Positions 50,338 through 60,500 of a DNA stretch of 64,000 nt are shown piece by piece; positions within the stretch are counted from its first letter, which is position 1, and the number at the start of each line of letters is the position of its first letter. Source of the stretch: Halomonas cerina (GTDB taxonomy: Bacteria > Pseudomonadota > Gammaproteobacteria > Pseudomonadales > Halomonadaceae); NCBI RefSeq assembly GCF_014192215.1, contig NZ_JACHXP010000002.1, forward strand, positions 1-64,000, read 5' to 3'. The notes under the pieces are model-generated. The model ran no database searches and was not told the origin of the DNA. It saw only the letters and a program-made list of their open reading frames with translations. The translations under genes and the position numbers were made by a program.

Positions 50338-51957
50338 ATGACCTGTGCAGAACTGCTGATTCGTCTGCTGCGCGACACCTATGGCGTGGATACCGTCTTC
50401 GGTATCCCCGGTGTCCATACCGTCGAGCTCTATCGCGGGCTGGATGGCGGCGCAGAAGCCAGCGGCATCCGTCACATCACCCCGCGCCACGAGCAGGGCG
50501 CCGGCTTCATGGCCGACGGCTATGCCCGGGCCACCGGCCAGCCGGGGGTGTGCTTCATCATCACCGGCCCCGGCATGACCAACATCGCCACGGCCATGGG
50601 TCAGGCGCTGGCCGACTCCGTCCCGATGCTGGTGATCTCCAGCGTCAGCCGCCGCGATACGCTGGGGCGCGGTCAGGGGCGCCTGCACGAGCTACCCAGT
50701 CAGCAGCAGATGGTGGCGGGCCTGTCCCGCTTCAGTCATACCCTGCTCGACCCCGACGGGTTGCCCGAGGCCCTGGCCAGGGCGTTTGCGGTGTTCGAGG
50801 GGGGACGGCCGGGGCCAGTGCATATCGAGATCCCCATCGACCTGTTCGATGCGCCGGTGGACGAGCCAGCACGCTGGCGACGCCCGTCACTGGCCAGTGC
50901 GGCGCCGGATCCCGATGCCCTGAAAAGGGCCGGTGACTGGCTGGCAGTGGCGAGGCGCCCGCTGGTGCTCTTGGGTGGCGGCTGTGTCCAGGAGCCGGAG
51001 GCGGCAAGGGCGCTGGTCGAGGTCCTGGACGCCCCGACGGTCACCACGATCAATGCCAAGGGGCTGCTCGGCATCGACCATCCCCTGGATCTGGGTGCCA
51101 ATGCTTCCCTGCCGGCGGTGCGCGAGCTGGCCCGCGACGCCGACGTGGTGCTCGCGATCGGCACCGAACTGGGCGAGACCGATTACGATGTCGTCTTCGA
51201 TGACGGGTTCTCCCTTTCCGGGCGGTTGATCCGCGTGGATATCGACCCCGAGCAGTTGGCCAGGAACCAGTCGGCCGACTTGGCCATGGTGGCGGATGCC
51301 GGGGCCACCCTTAAGGCCTTGGCCAGGCGTTTCGGCGAGACGCCCTGCCAGAGAGATGGCGTGGAACGGGCTCGGGCGGTTCGGGAGATGCTGGGGTTGG
51401 TGCAGGACCCAGCCTTCACGCCCTATGTGCCACTGTTCGACACCCTGCGTGACACCCTGCCGGAAGCCATTTTGGTCGGCGACTCCTGTGCCACCACCTA
51501 CGCCGCCAACCACCTCGTCTCGCAGCCGGCGCCGCGGCGCTTCTTCAACGCCTCGACCGGCTACGGCACCCTGGGCTATGGCCTGCCCGCCGCCATGGGT
51601 GCCAGTCTCGGGCAGCCCGAGTTGCCGGTGGTGGCGCTGGTGGGTGACGGCGGCATCATGTTCACCCTGACCGAGCTCGCCTGTGCGGTGGAAGAGGGGC
51701 TGCCGGTGGTGGTGGTGCTGTGGCACAACCAGGGCTATGAAGAGATACGCCGCTACATGGACAGCGCGGATGTCCCGCGATTGGGGGTGGATATCCAGGC
51801 GCCGGATTTCCAGATGCTGGCCGCCGGATTCGGCTGCGCCGCTCGTCGCGTTGGCGATCCAGAGGCCCTGGCTGCGGCGATCCGCGGTCGACCCCCGCAA
51901 GGGCCGCTGCTGATCGAGATCGATGCGGGCGCCTGGAATGCGTCGGTGCAGGAATAG
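50338..51957 (+). CDS. aruI: 2-ketoarginine (5-guanidino-2-oxopentanoate) decarboxylase
   Basis: This 539-residue thiamine-diphosphate enzyme has the acetolactate-synthase fold: an N-terminal Pyr domain with the catalytic Glu in TPRHEQGAGFMADGYAR, a central domain, and a C-terminal PP domain with GDGGIMFTLTELACAVEEG and the Asn in WHNQGYEEIRR (the GDG...N motif). It matches the AruI type from the arginine transaminase pathway, forming 4-guanidinobutyraldehyde and CO2. I start it at ATG 50338 with GAGGGG six bases upstream; ATG 50323, overlapping the transporter stop, is also possible. The frame is open far upstream inside the transporter gene, but that part is a shadow. Confidence 0.87.
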   Translation: MTCAELLIRLLRDTYGVDTVFGIPGVHTVELYRGLDGGAEASGIRHITPRHEQGAGFMADGYARATGQPGVCFIITGPGMTNIATAMGQALADSVPMLVISSVSRRDTLGRGQGRLHELPSQQQMVAGLSRFSHTLLDPDGLPEALARAFAVFEGGRPGPVHIEIPIDLFDAPVDEPARWRRPSLASAAPDPDALKRAGDWLAVARRPLVLLGGGCVQEPEAARALVEVLDAPTVTTINAKGLLGIDHPLDLGANASLPAVRELARDADVVLAIGTELGETDYDVVFDDGFSLSGRLIRVDIDPEQLARNQSADLAMVADAGATLKALARRFGETPCQRDGVERARAVREMLGLVQDPAFTPYVPLFDTLRDTLPEAILVGDSCATTYAANHLVSQPAPRRFFNASTGYGTLGYGLPAAMGASLGQPELPVVALVGDGGIMFTLTELACAVEEGLPVVVVLWHNQGYEEIRRYMDSADVPRLGVDIQAPDFQMLAAGFGCAARRVGDPEALAAAIRGRPPQGPLLIEIDAGAWNASVQE

Positions 51958-51997
51958 CGTCCCACCGACCTGGAACCCCACTGCGAGAGAGTCCCCC

Positions 51998-53458
51998 GTG
52001 CAACAGCTGACACGACAGTTTATCGACAATCACTGGGTCGAGAGTGCCGGCCAGCGCCGTCTGCCCGTCACAGACCCTTACCGCCAGGAGAAAATCGCCG
52101 AGGTCACCGCCGGTGATCCCGCCGATGTGGACGCCGCAGTGGCCGCTGCCCGCCGCGCCTTGCCGGCTTGGCAAGCACTGGGCGGTGAGCGGCGAGGCGC
52201 CTATCTGTCGGCCTTCGCCTACACCTTGGCGGCGCGTCGGGATGAACTGATGCGCCGTTCTTCCCGCAACAACGGCAAGGCGCTGGCCGAGGCCGCGATC
52301 GACCTGGACGATGCCATCGCCTGTTACCGCTACTATGCCGGTCAGGCTGCCGAACTGAAGGCACGGCAAGGGCGCATCGTCGAGCATGGTCTTGACGGCA
52401 TCCGGGCGCAGACCTACGAAGACCCCATTGGCGTGGTGGGGCTGATCACCCCCTGGAACTTTCCGCTGGTGACCAGCGCCTGGAAGATCGCCCCGGCCCT
52501 GGCGGCGGGCTGCACGATCGTCTTCAAGCCCTCCGAGGTCACACCGCTGCCCGAGCAGGCGCTGGCCGAGATCGCCGAGGCCGTTGACCTGCCCGCCGGT
52601 GTTCTCAACCTGGTGCACGGCGATGGCGAAGGCATCGGGGCGCCTTTGACCACCCACCCCGGTGTCGACAAGTTCTCCTTCACCGGCAGCAATGCGGTGG
52701 GGGAGAAGGTGATGCGTGCGGCGGCCAAGGGCGTTCGCAACGTCTCGTTGGAGCTGGGGGGGAAGTCCCCCATCCTGGTGCTGGATGATGCCGAGATCGA
52801 GCAGGCCGCCGACTGGGTGGTGGCGGGTATCTACTTCAATTCCGGTCAGATCTGCTCCGCTACCTCGCGGCTGATCGTCCATGACGCCCTCACCGAGCCA
52901 CTCTATGTGGCGCTGGGTAAGCGCATCGACGCCATTCGTCTGGGGGATCCCCTGGCCGACGATACCGACATGGGCCCCATGTCCAGCGCCCGCCAGCGGG
53001 AAGCCGTCGAGCGCTACCTGGCGATGGCGCGAGAGGAGGGACTGGTGGCGGTGCGTGATGGTCGGCATCGTCAGCTGCCGGCGCGTGGCGAGTTCGTCGC
53101 GCCGACGCTCTATCGTGATGTTCCGGTCGAGAGCCGCCTGTGGCAGGAGGAGATCTTCGGGCCGGTGCTCTGCGGTCGCAGCGTCGCCAGCGATGAAGAG
53201 GCCATCGAACTGGCCAACGCCAGCCCCTTCGGCCTGGCCGCCACGGTGATCGCCGGTGATGTCGAGCGAGCCAGGCAGGTTGGCCAGCGGCTGCGGGCGG
53301 GTAGCATCTGGTATAACAGCGAGCAGGTGGTGCTGCCAGAAACCAGCTGGGGCGGTTTTGGGATCAGCGGCATCGGACGCGAGCTGGGCTCCTGGGGGCT
53401 GGCGGAGTACCTCCAGGTCAAGCACCTGATCGGGCCCGAGGCAGGCAGGTCCGCCTGA
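51998..53458 (+). CDS. Aldehyde dehydrogenase, probable 4-guanidinobutyraldehyde dehydrogenase
   Basis: This 486-residue NAD(P)-dependent aldehyde dehydrogenase has TPWNFPLVTSAWKIAPALAA, FTGSNAVGEKV, the general base in LELGGKSPILVL and the catalytic Cys in FNSGQICSATSRL. It is of the BetB/KauB-like group. In this operon the expected substrate is 4-guanidinobutyraldehyde, giving 4-guanidinobutyrate for GbuA. It starts with GTG 51998, 40 bases after aruI; GAGAGAG lies upstream. The ATG at 51923 would overlap aruI and adds 25 Pro/Arg-rich residues, so it is rejected. Confidence 0.87.
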   Translation: MQQLTRQFIDNHWVESAGQRRLPVTDPYRQEKIAEVTAGDPADVDAAVAAARRALPAWQALGGERRGAYLSAFAYTLAARRDELMRRSSRNNGKALAEAAIDLDDAIACYRYYAGQAAELKARQGRIVEHGLDGIRAQTYEDPIGVVGLITPWNFPLVTSAWKIAPALAAGCTIVFKPSEVTPLPEQALAEIAEAVDLPAGVLNLVHGDGEGIGAPLTTHPGVDKFSFTGSNAVGEKVMRAAAKGVRNVSLELGGKSPILVLDDAEIEQAADWVVAGIYFNSGQICSATSRLIVHDALTEPLYVALGKRIDAIRLGDPLADDTDMGPMSSARQREAVERYLAMAREEGLVAVRDGRHRQLPARGEFVAPTLYRDVPVESRLWQEEIFGPVLCGRSVASDEEAIELANASPFGLAATVIAGDVERARQVGQRLRAGSIWYNSEQVVLPETSWGGFGISGIGRELGSWGLAEYLQVKHLIGPEAGRSA

Positions 53459-53482
53459 CCATGCCCTTCTGCTGACCACCGA

Positions 53483-53502
53483 GGGGCGCGCAGCGGCGCC
53501 CC
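53483..53502 (+). terminator. Hairpin after the guanidinobutyrate operon
   Basis: GGGGCGC pairs with GCGCCCC around a six-base loop, 25 bases after the dehydrogenase stop. No U-tract follows, so it may slow or protect the transcript rather than terminate alone. Confidence 0.4.
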
Positions 53503-53659
53503 CGGCGCCCCCACTGTCAAGGTAGTTGGAAGACGCGGTCATGCCCGACTACGAACAACGTAAGCAGTAGTGGCTCGCCCGACACGGCATCGAGGCGGAG
53601 GGAGTGTAGGGCGACTGCGAGTGACTTCATGCCATGTTAGGGTAGGGAAGCAGAGGACT

Positions 53660-53684
53660 ATTGTGCAGACAGTGTCTGCACAAT
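53660..53684. repeat. 25-bp perfect palindrome
   Basis: Arms ATTGTGCAGACA and TGTCTGCACAAT are exact reverse complements separated by a single G. This lies in the gap between the guanidinobutyrate operon and the PRC-barrel gene. It could be an operator, a very strong hairpin or an end of a mobile element. No gene is supported from 53459 to 53821. Confidence 0.75.
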
Positions 53685-53737
53685 TGAGCTGGACACACCT
53701 CAAGACGCTGATGTTTATCGACGAACCGCTTAAGCCC

Positions 53738-53758
53738 TGGATTCATAGAATGAATCCA
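53738..53758. repeat. 21-bp palindrome sharing the GATTCAT core
   Basis: TGGATTCAT and ATGAATCCA are exact inverted copies with an AGA spacer. The GATTCAT core also begins both copies of the tandem repeat at 47753-47790. It may be a hairpin at the 3' side of the PRC-barrel transcript or a protein site. Confidence 0.6.
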
Positions 53759-53821
53759 AGGCCCTGAATCCCCCAAGGGCTGCACGTGTTGCTTGAATCC
53801 AGGCTCACGATTTAAATATCA

Positions 53822-54562
53822 TTAGTCCCAGAGGCTGTCGTATTTATCATAGTCGAATGACGGTAGGCTCGAGAGCTCTTCTCTTGAATAAGGGAGCTCA
53901 TAGTGCATGGCACCCGGCTGCCAGACATCGGGGTGACCGTAGATGGGATACGCATAGGGACCCTCGCCGAACTCGGTGCCCGATGGCTCGACCACGATAG
54001 CTTGTAGCACCCCCTCCCGGGTCAAGAGCGCATCCGTAATATAGCCCACGCCCGTGTCCTTCCCTAGGCTGGCAAAATCATCGAGGATGTCGGTGATTTT
54101 CCAGATACGGGGCCCCGTCATGACATCGCTTTCCACTTGCGTGGTGTGCTGCAGACCGCCCTTGAAGATATAGGCATCATCGACATATTCATCGTCGAAA
54201 AGGTTGTAATCTTCGATGTTATCTTCGTGCACCGGCACTCGAACGCCTTCCTGACTCAGTTCAGCCTCTTCCCACGGGATGGAGACGTGCCGGTCACCAC
54301 TGTCCCACATGCCTCCGACCTCGGCGATGAGGGTCACTACCTGATTCTCCTCATCGAGGATGGCATTCTTTATCGTGCCGATTGCGTCGCCTGCGCTGCC
54401 TATCGCCTTGGCATTCAACAACGACTCGGCCCGGATGCCGCCGTCCTGATAGAGTGCCTCGTAATCCCAGTCATTGATTTCTGCTTGAGCCTGAACCGAG
54501 AGCATGGCGAGGGAGACGACGCAGAACGGAAAGGCTAAGACAGCATTGCCATGCGGCTTCAT
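53822..54562 (-). CDS. Exported PRC-barrel domain protein
   Basis: This 246-residue protein has a signal peptide (VLAFPFCVVSLAMLSVQAQA, cut after AQA) followed by two PRC-barrel-like halves. The first is around ESLLNAKAIGSAGDAIGTIKNAIL and VVTLIAEVGG, the second around ITDILDDFASLGKDTGVGYITDALLT and LQAIVVEPSG (quoted in short pieces). Many halophilic proteobacteria have exported PRC-barrel proteins, thought to be involved in envelope or stress functions; the exact role is unknown. I start it at MKPHG because AAGGAG precedes ATG 54562. The acidic composition fits a salt-exposed periplasm. Confidence 0.8.
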   Translation of the reverse strand: MKPHGNAVLAFPFCVVSLAMLSVQAQAEINDWDYEALYQDGGIRAESLLNAKAIGSAGDAIGTIKNAILDEENQVVTLIAEVGGMWDSGDRHVSIPWEEAELSQEGVRVPVHEDNIEDYNLFDDEYVDDAYIFKGGLQHTTQVESDVMTGPRIWKITDILDDFASLGKDTGVGYITDALLTREGVLQAIVVEPSGTEFGEGPYAYPIYGHPDVWQPGAMHYELPYSREELSSLPSFDYDKYDSLWD

Positions 54563-54810
54563 GTGTAACTCCTTGTCATGTCTATTTTTTTCAAGGTAGT
54601 TGACGTCTATGAACAGCGTCAATCCGCGTTATTTGGGAATTCCCTGCATCATGAACATCATGCGCGTCACCGGCATGTCACGGCTATCCATAGGGCAGCG
54701 CATGGATAGGACGGCACGCGCCACGCTTTCTGCGAAGCGTTAACCCATAGGACTGACATGCCTGCTAGCATAAGGATCATAAAAACAGTTCAGGCAGGGG
54801 GTAAGCCGTC

Positions 54811-57522
54811 ATGCAGGCACGGATCGAGGCGGAGGAGGCCTTCCGCCAGTTGGCCGAGGGCCTGGGACAGAGCGGTACCCCAGCTTTCTTCGAGACCCTC
54901 GTCCAGCAGCTGGCCGCCACGCTGGCGGTCGACCATGTGTTGATCGCCAGGGTCGGAGACGAGGGGCAGGCCCAGACCCTGGCCGTGTGGTCGAACGGTC
55001 GCCTCAGGGAGAACCTGCGCTACGCCCTGGCGGGGACGCCCTGCGAGACGGTGGTGGGGCAGGCGGCCTGTCACTACCCCCGTGACGTGCAGGCGCTCTT
55101 TCCTGACGACGCGCTCTTGAGCCAACTCGACGCCCAGAGCTATCTGGGGCTGCCGCTCTTCGCGGTGGACGGCTCGCCGATAGGCCTGCTGGCCGTGCTC
55201 AAGAACCGACCCATGACGATACCGCGGCTGGCCAACGAGGTCCTGGGAATCGCGGCGGCCCAGGCCGGTGCCGAGCTCGGCCGGCGGGAAGCGGAAGCGG
55301 CGCTGCAAGCCAGCGAGGCGCATGCGCGGGAAAGCGAGCGTCGCCTGAACACCCTGCTCAACCACCTGCCCGGCATGGCCTATCGCCGCCTGCACGACCC
55401 GACCTGGACCATGACACTCGTGAGTCGCGGCGCCAAGGCCTTGACCGGCCATGATGTCGCTGACCTGCTCGACAACCGGGTCATCAGCTACGGTGAACTC
55501 GTCCACCCCGCGGATCGGGCCCATGCTCTCGAGGAGGTGCAGGCGGCGATCGATAAGGGCGCTCCCTTTCGGGTGATCTACCGCCTGTTGCCTGCCGGCG
55601 GCGGTATCCGCTGGATGTGGGAGCAGGGCCAGGCGGTGCTCGATGAGAGGGGGCGCGTGGTCTGCCTGGAGGGGTTCATCAGCGACATCACCGAGCAGCA
55701 TGAGGCCCAGCGCGTTCAGGAGGCGGTCATGCAGGTCGCCTCCACGGTCACCACCCGCCTCGGCGACGACTACTTCCACCAGCTGGTCGGCAACCTGGTG
55801 CAGATCCTCGAGGCGGATGCCGGCTTCATCGCCCTGCTCGAGGCCTCCCCGCCGGACCCCGAGACACCGGCATGCCATGGGACCGAGGCCATGAGCATGG
55901 TCAGTGCGGTCTGCGGGGAACAGCCGCTCGCGTCCTATGACTTTCCCGTGGCCGGCACGCCCTGCGAGCAGCTCCTCGAGGAGCATGAAGCCATGGTCCG
56001 CGACGGCGATATCGCGCTGCTGCCCGGCTCCTCCGACAGGGCCCGGGCCTGGATCGGTCGTCGCCTGGACAATGCCCGGGGCGAACCCATCGGCGCCATC
56101 ATGGTGCTGTATCGCCGTGCCCTGGAGGCCAGCGCCTTCGCCACCTCGGTGCTGCGCATCCTCTCCACCGGCGCCGCGGCAGAGCTCGAGCGGCGTCGCG
56201 ACCATCGTCGCATGCATCAGCTGGCCTTCACCGACGGCACGACCGGCCTGCCCAACCGGGTCCGTTTCATGGAGGAACTGTCGCGCCTGCGCCGTGAGGC
56301 GGAGCAGGCCCAGCACCCCCTGGCGCTGCTGATGCTCGACATCCGGCGCTTCAAGGAGGTCAACGACCTTCACGGCCACCAGGTCGGGGATCAGCTGCTG
56401 GCCCGGGTGGCCGACCGCCTGCGGCGATCCGTGACGCGAGACGAGATCCTGGCACGGCTCTCCGGGGACGAGTTCGCCGTGCTGGCCCCTCTCGTGGGCG
56501 GACACAGGCTGCAGGACTGCCTCGAGCGCCTGCGTGAGGCCTTCGGGCGCCCTTTCCGGCTCGGGCATCGCACCTTCCTGCTCGATGCCAGCATCGGGAC
56601 GGCCCAGTACCCGCGGGATGCCTTGGTGGCCGGTGAACTCTTCAAGTTCGCCAGCATCGCGCTCTATCACGCCAAGCAGCAGGATAACGGCGTCTGTCCG
56701 TTCACCGAGTCGATGACCCGGACCCTGCAGCGCCGTCGACAGCTGACCGAGCGCCTCAACGCTGCCCTGCTTCACGGTCGTCTCGAGCTCCATTATCAGC
56801 CCCAGGTCGACCTTCGCCATGGTGAGCTGGTGGGGGCCGAGGCGCTGTGCCGGTGGTATGACGACGAGTGGGGCTGGGTCAGTCCAGGGGAGTTCATTCC
56901 CCTGGCGGAGGCGCGTGGTCTGATCCGTCCGCTGGGCGACTGGGTGCTTCGAGAAGCCGCGCGCCAGCTGGCCGTCTGGCGACAGGACGGGCTGATCCTG
57001 CCGGGTCGGCTGTCGATCAATGTCTCGGCACAGCAGTTCGCGGACCCGTGGCTGGCCCAGCATGTCGCCACGCTGATGCAGGGGGTGTCGGCCTCGACCA
57101 TCGCCCTGGAGCTCACCGAAAGCGACTTCATGCGTGACCCCGAGCAGGCGGTCGGGATCACCCGAGCGCTGCGCGAGGCCGGCTATGCCCTGGCCATCGA
57201 TGACTTCGGTACCGGCTACTCCTCGCTTGCCTACCTGAGGCGCTTCGCCGCCGATGCCCTCAAGATCGATATCTCCTTCGTACGGGAGATGCTCGACAGT
57301 CGCCATGACCAGGCCATCGTCCAGACCATCATCGCCATGGCCAGGGCGCTGGAAATGAAGACGGTGGCCGAAGGCGTCGAGACCCGGGAGCAAGCCGAGG
57401 TCCTGGCTCGCCTGGGTTGCGACCAGGCCCAGGGCTTCTATTTCGGGCGCCCCCTGCCGGCCGCTGCCTTCTGCGAGGCCTGGGGGAACGCCATGCAGGA
57501 CACCGGGCCGGTCACGCCCTGA
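54811..57522 (+). CDS. GAF-PAS-GAF-GGDEF-EAL cyclic-di-GMP protein
   Basis: This 903-residue cytosolic protein has a GAF domain (about 20-160), a PAS/PAC domain (175-300), a second GAF (305-460), a GGDEF domain (465-620) and an EAL domain (640-890). The cyclase motif is LSGDEFAVL (SGDEF, permissible but not canonical). The phosphodiesterase has GAEALCRW, NVSAQQF, ELTESDF, and DDFGTGYSSLAYL, so hydrolysis of c-di-GMP is the likely activity. There are no membrane segments. It overlaps the end of the next, opposite c-di-GMP gene by 11 bases. The ribosome site before 54811 is GGGGGTAAG. Confidence 0.9.
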   Translation: MQARIEAEEAFRQLAEGLGQSGTPAFFETLVQQLAATLAVDHVLIARVGDEGQAQTLAVWSNGRLRENLRYALAGTPCETVVGQAACHYPRDVQALFPDDALLSQLDAQSYLGLPLFAVDGSPIGLLAVLKNRPMTIPRLANEVLGIAAAQAGAELGRREAEAALQASEAHARESERRLNTLLNHLPGMAYRRLHDPTWTMTLVSRGAKALTGHDVADLLDNRVISYGELVHPADRAHALEEVQAAIDKGAPFRVIYRLLPAGGGIRWMWEQGQAVLDERGRVVCLEGFISDITEQHEAQRVQEAVMQVASTVTTRLGDDYFHQLVGNLVQILEADAGFIALLEASPPDPETPACHGTEAMSMVSAVCGEQPLASYDFPVAGTPCEQLLEEHEAMVRDGDIALLPGSSDRARAWIGRRLDNARGEPIGAIMVLYRRALEASAFATSVLRILSTGAAAELERRRDHRRMHQLAFTDGTTGLPNRVRFMEELSRLRREAEQAQHPLALLMLDIRRFKEVNDLHGHQVGDQLLARVADRLRRSVTRDEILARLSGDEFAVLAPLVGGHRLQDCLERLREAFGRPFRLGHRTFLLDASIGTAQYPRDALVAGELFKFASIALYHAKQQDNGVCPFTESMTRTLQRRRQLTERLNAALLHGRLELHYQPQVDLRHGELVGAEALCRWYDDEWGWVSPGEFIPLAEARGLIRPLGDWVLREAARQLAVWRQDGLILPGRLSINVSAQQFADPWLAQHVATLMQGVSASTIALELTESDFMRDPEQAVGITRALREAGYALAIDDFGTGYSSLAYLRRFAADALKIDISFVREMLDSRHDQAIVQTIIAMARALEMKTVAEGVETREQAEVLARLGCDQAQGFYFGRPLPAAAFCEAWGNAMQDTGPVTP

Positions 57523-60500
57523 CAGGATCTCCCATTCCGCCCGGTGGCAAGATCAGGTCCTGGGCGGCGGGTAGCCTGTCCGGCAGCGCTTCCAGCTCCG
57601 CAAGGCAGACAGGCCGCGAGAAGAAAAAACCCTGCAGCAGGTCGCAGTGGCGGCGCATCAACTCCTCCTGGAGCTCTCGGGTCTCGACGCCTTCCGCGAC
57701 CACCACCAGGTTAAGATGGTGGGCCATGGTGATGATGCCCTGGACGATGGCGGCGTTGTCGCGGTTGGTGGTGAGGTCATGGATGAAGCTACGGTCGAGC
57801 TTGATCTTGTTGATGGGGAGCTGGCGCAGGTAGGCGAGGCTGGAGAACCCCGTGCCGAAGTCATCGATGGCCACCTGGACGCCGAGGGCGCGAAGCGCCG
57901 TGAGCCGCTCGATGGCCTGTCGGGTACCGGTCATCAGCATGCCCTCGGTGACTTCCAACTCGAGCCTGGCGGGGGGCAGACCGGTGTCCTCGAGCACCGC
58001 CTTGACATTATCGAGGAAGCCGGCACGCCGGAACTGTAGCGGCGAGATGTTCACCGCCACGGGCAGGGCACTACCGCCGGCCGCCTGCAAGGCGGCCATG
58101 TCCCGGCAGGCCCGACGCAGCACCCATTGCCCGATGGCGACGATCTGGCCGGTCTTCTCGGCCAGCGGAATGAACCGGCCGGGCGATACCAGGCCGTGGG
58201 TCGGATGATGCCAGCGGATCAGCGCCTCGATACTGCGCAGGCGTCCGGTCACGCTGTCGACGATGGGCTGGTAGTAGACCTCGAACTGGTCGCTGTGGAT
58301 GGCTTCCTGCAGCTCGCGACGCAGCGCCACATGCTCTCCTACCTCGGGGATGTCGTCGCCGCCATGCCATTGCCAGGTGTTGCCTCCCTGCGCCTTGGCC
58401 TCCTGCATGGCCAGGTCGGCCTGCTGGATCAACTCCAAGGCACCGCCGGCATGCTCCCGGCTCGAGGCCAGGCCGATGCTGGCGCTAATGTGCAATACCT
58501 GCTCCCCGATCTCGAAAGAGACCGCCAGGCGCCTGAGCACCCGCTCGGCCACCCCGGTGGCATCACACGGCTCGTCGAGGTGATACAGGGCGATAGCAAA
58601 CTCATCGCCGCCGAGCCGGACCAAGGCGTCATCGGCTCTCAGCAGGGCCTTGAGTCGCTTCGCGACGGCCACCAGCAGTTGGTCGCCCACCTGGTGGCCC
58701 AGACCGTCGTTGATCGGCTTGAAGCCGTCCAGGTCGATGTACAGTACCACCAGTTCTCGCGGCTGCCGCTGGCGCATCAGGTATGCATGCTCGAGGCGAG
58801 TCTCGAAATACTGGCGGTTGGGCAGGCCGGTGAGCAGGTCATGGGTCTCCTGGTACGACAGCCGGGCCTCGTACTCGCGGTGCTGGGTGATGTCCTGCTG
58901 GATACCGATCAGGTGGGTGCACCGGCCCGAGGCATCCAGCACCGGCCCGATGAACAGCTGGTTCCAGAAGGGCGTGCCGTCCTGGCGGTAGTTGCGCAGG
59001 ATGACCTGCACGTCGGTCCGGTCGGCGAAGGCGGCGCGGATCGTCGCCAGTGCCTCCGGGTCGGTATCGGGCCCTTGCAGGAACCGGCAGTTGCGGCCCA
59101 GCGCCTCTTCCTTAGCATAGCCGGTCAGGGTACAGAAGGTCTCGTTGACATAGACGAGCGGCAGGTCGGCCTGCAGGGCATCGGCGATGATGATGCCGTT
59201 GGGGCTCGCCTCGATCGCCCGCTTGAGCAGGCGCAGCTGCTCTTCATGGGCCTTGCGTCGGGTGACATCCCGGCAGATGCCATAGACCCCGACCACCCGT
59301 TCATCGACGATGATGGGCAGGTTGGTGACCTCGAGCATGTAAGGCCGGCCCGAGGCATGGATCCCGCGTGTTTCATAATGCTGACCCTGGCCGGCGGCCG
59401 CGGCATCGAAGCTTGCCTGCGTGGTGGCGCGAGACTCTTCCTCGATGAACGCGTTGAAATGCCGACCGATGAGGGACGGCAGGGGATGGCCGGTGATGCG
59501 GGTCAGGGCCTCGTTGCCATTCACGAAGAGGCCCGCCAGGTCGAACTCGTAGACCGCGTCGGGATGATGGGTGAACAGCGAGCGAAAGCGCTCTTGGGTG
59601 GCGGCGAGCTGCCTCTCGCGGGCCTGGCCCAGCGCGATGAGAGCGAGGCTCAACGCCAGCAGGAAAGAGAGCGCCAGCACCGCCATGCCGACGCTGAGCG
59701 GAGGCAGCACCGATAGCGTCAGATGCGTCGGGGTGACATGAAGGATGAGCTCGAGGGTATGGCCGCCCGGCAGCGGGACCTGGCGTTGGCCAAGGGGGAT
59801 CATCGCGCCGCGGCCCTCCCCATGCCGGTGGTCATCGTGGGCCAGTTCGTGGAGCCGTCGCGCCTCGTGCTCGATGTGGATGGCGTAGGCCGGGGGCAGA
59901 AGGGTGAGGGACCCCGCCAGCATCATCGAGAGGTCATGCACGGAGAGTAGCCACTGGCCGGAGGTGCCGGCCAGTGGCATCGAGAAGAGGGCCATGGCCG
60001 GTTGGGCGGCATCGGGAAAACGCCAGACGGCACGCCGGGTTGCCGGCGTGGCGTTGGTGGCCAGCTGGGCCTCGAGCCAGCGGCGCATCTGGGGGCGACG
60101 CAGGGCGGCCCAGGCGAGTCGCGGCTCATCGCCTTCCAGCAGGGCGATGCCCTGGAGGTCGGGGATATCACGCAGGTAGCTTTCCGCTTCCCGCTCGCGC
60201 ATGACCGGAGCCGGCCACCCATCCTGAACGCTCCAGCGTTCGGCCATGCGCCACATCAGCTGCTGGTGGTCTTCCTGGGCCTGAACCATGCTGGCCTTCA
60301 GGGTGTCGAGCAGCTGCTCGCCATGTTGAAGGGTGGTGGTGTATCGCTGCCATCCCAGGGCATAGCCGATCAGGCAGGCGGCTACCACGCCCAGGATGGC
60401 CACCGATCTGGCATGCCTTCCCAAGGAGGGCATCACGGGAGGCCACCGACTCAGGCCGGCCATGACCAGGCCGAGCAGCAGGGCATAGACGCCGGTGATG

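Noticed and set aside
51662..53542. Long antisense open frame (626 codons) across the dehydrogenase gene
   Set aside because: It mirrors a clear aldehyde dehydrogenase, has no domain, and reflects high-GC third-position bias.
54790..57393. Antisense open frame of 867 codons across the first c-di-GMP gene
   Set aside because: The plus-strand frame has complete GAF, PAS, GGDEF and EAL motifs; the antisense frame has none.
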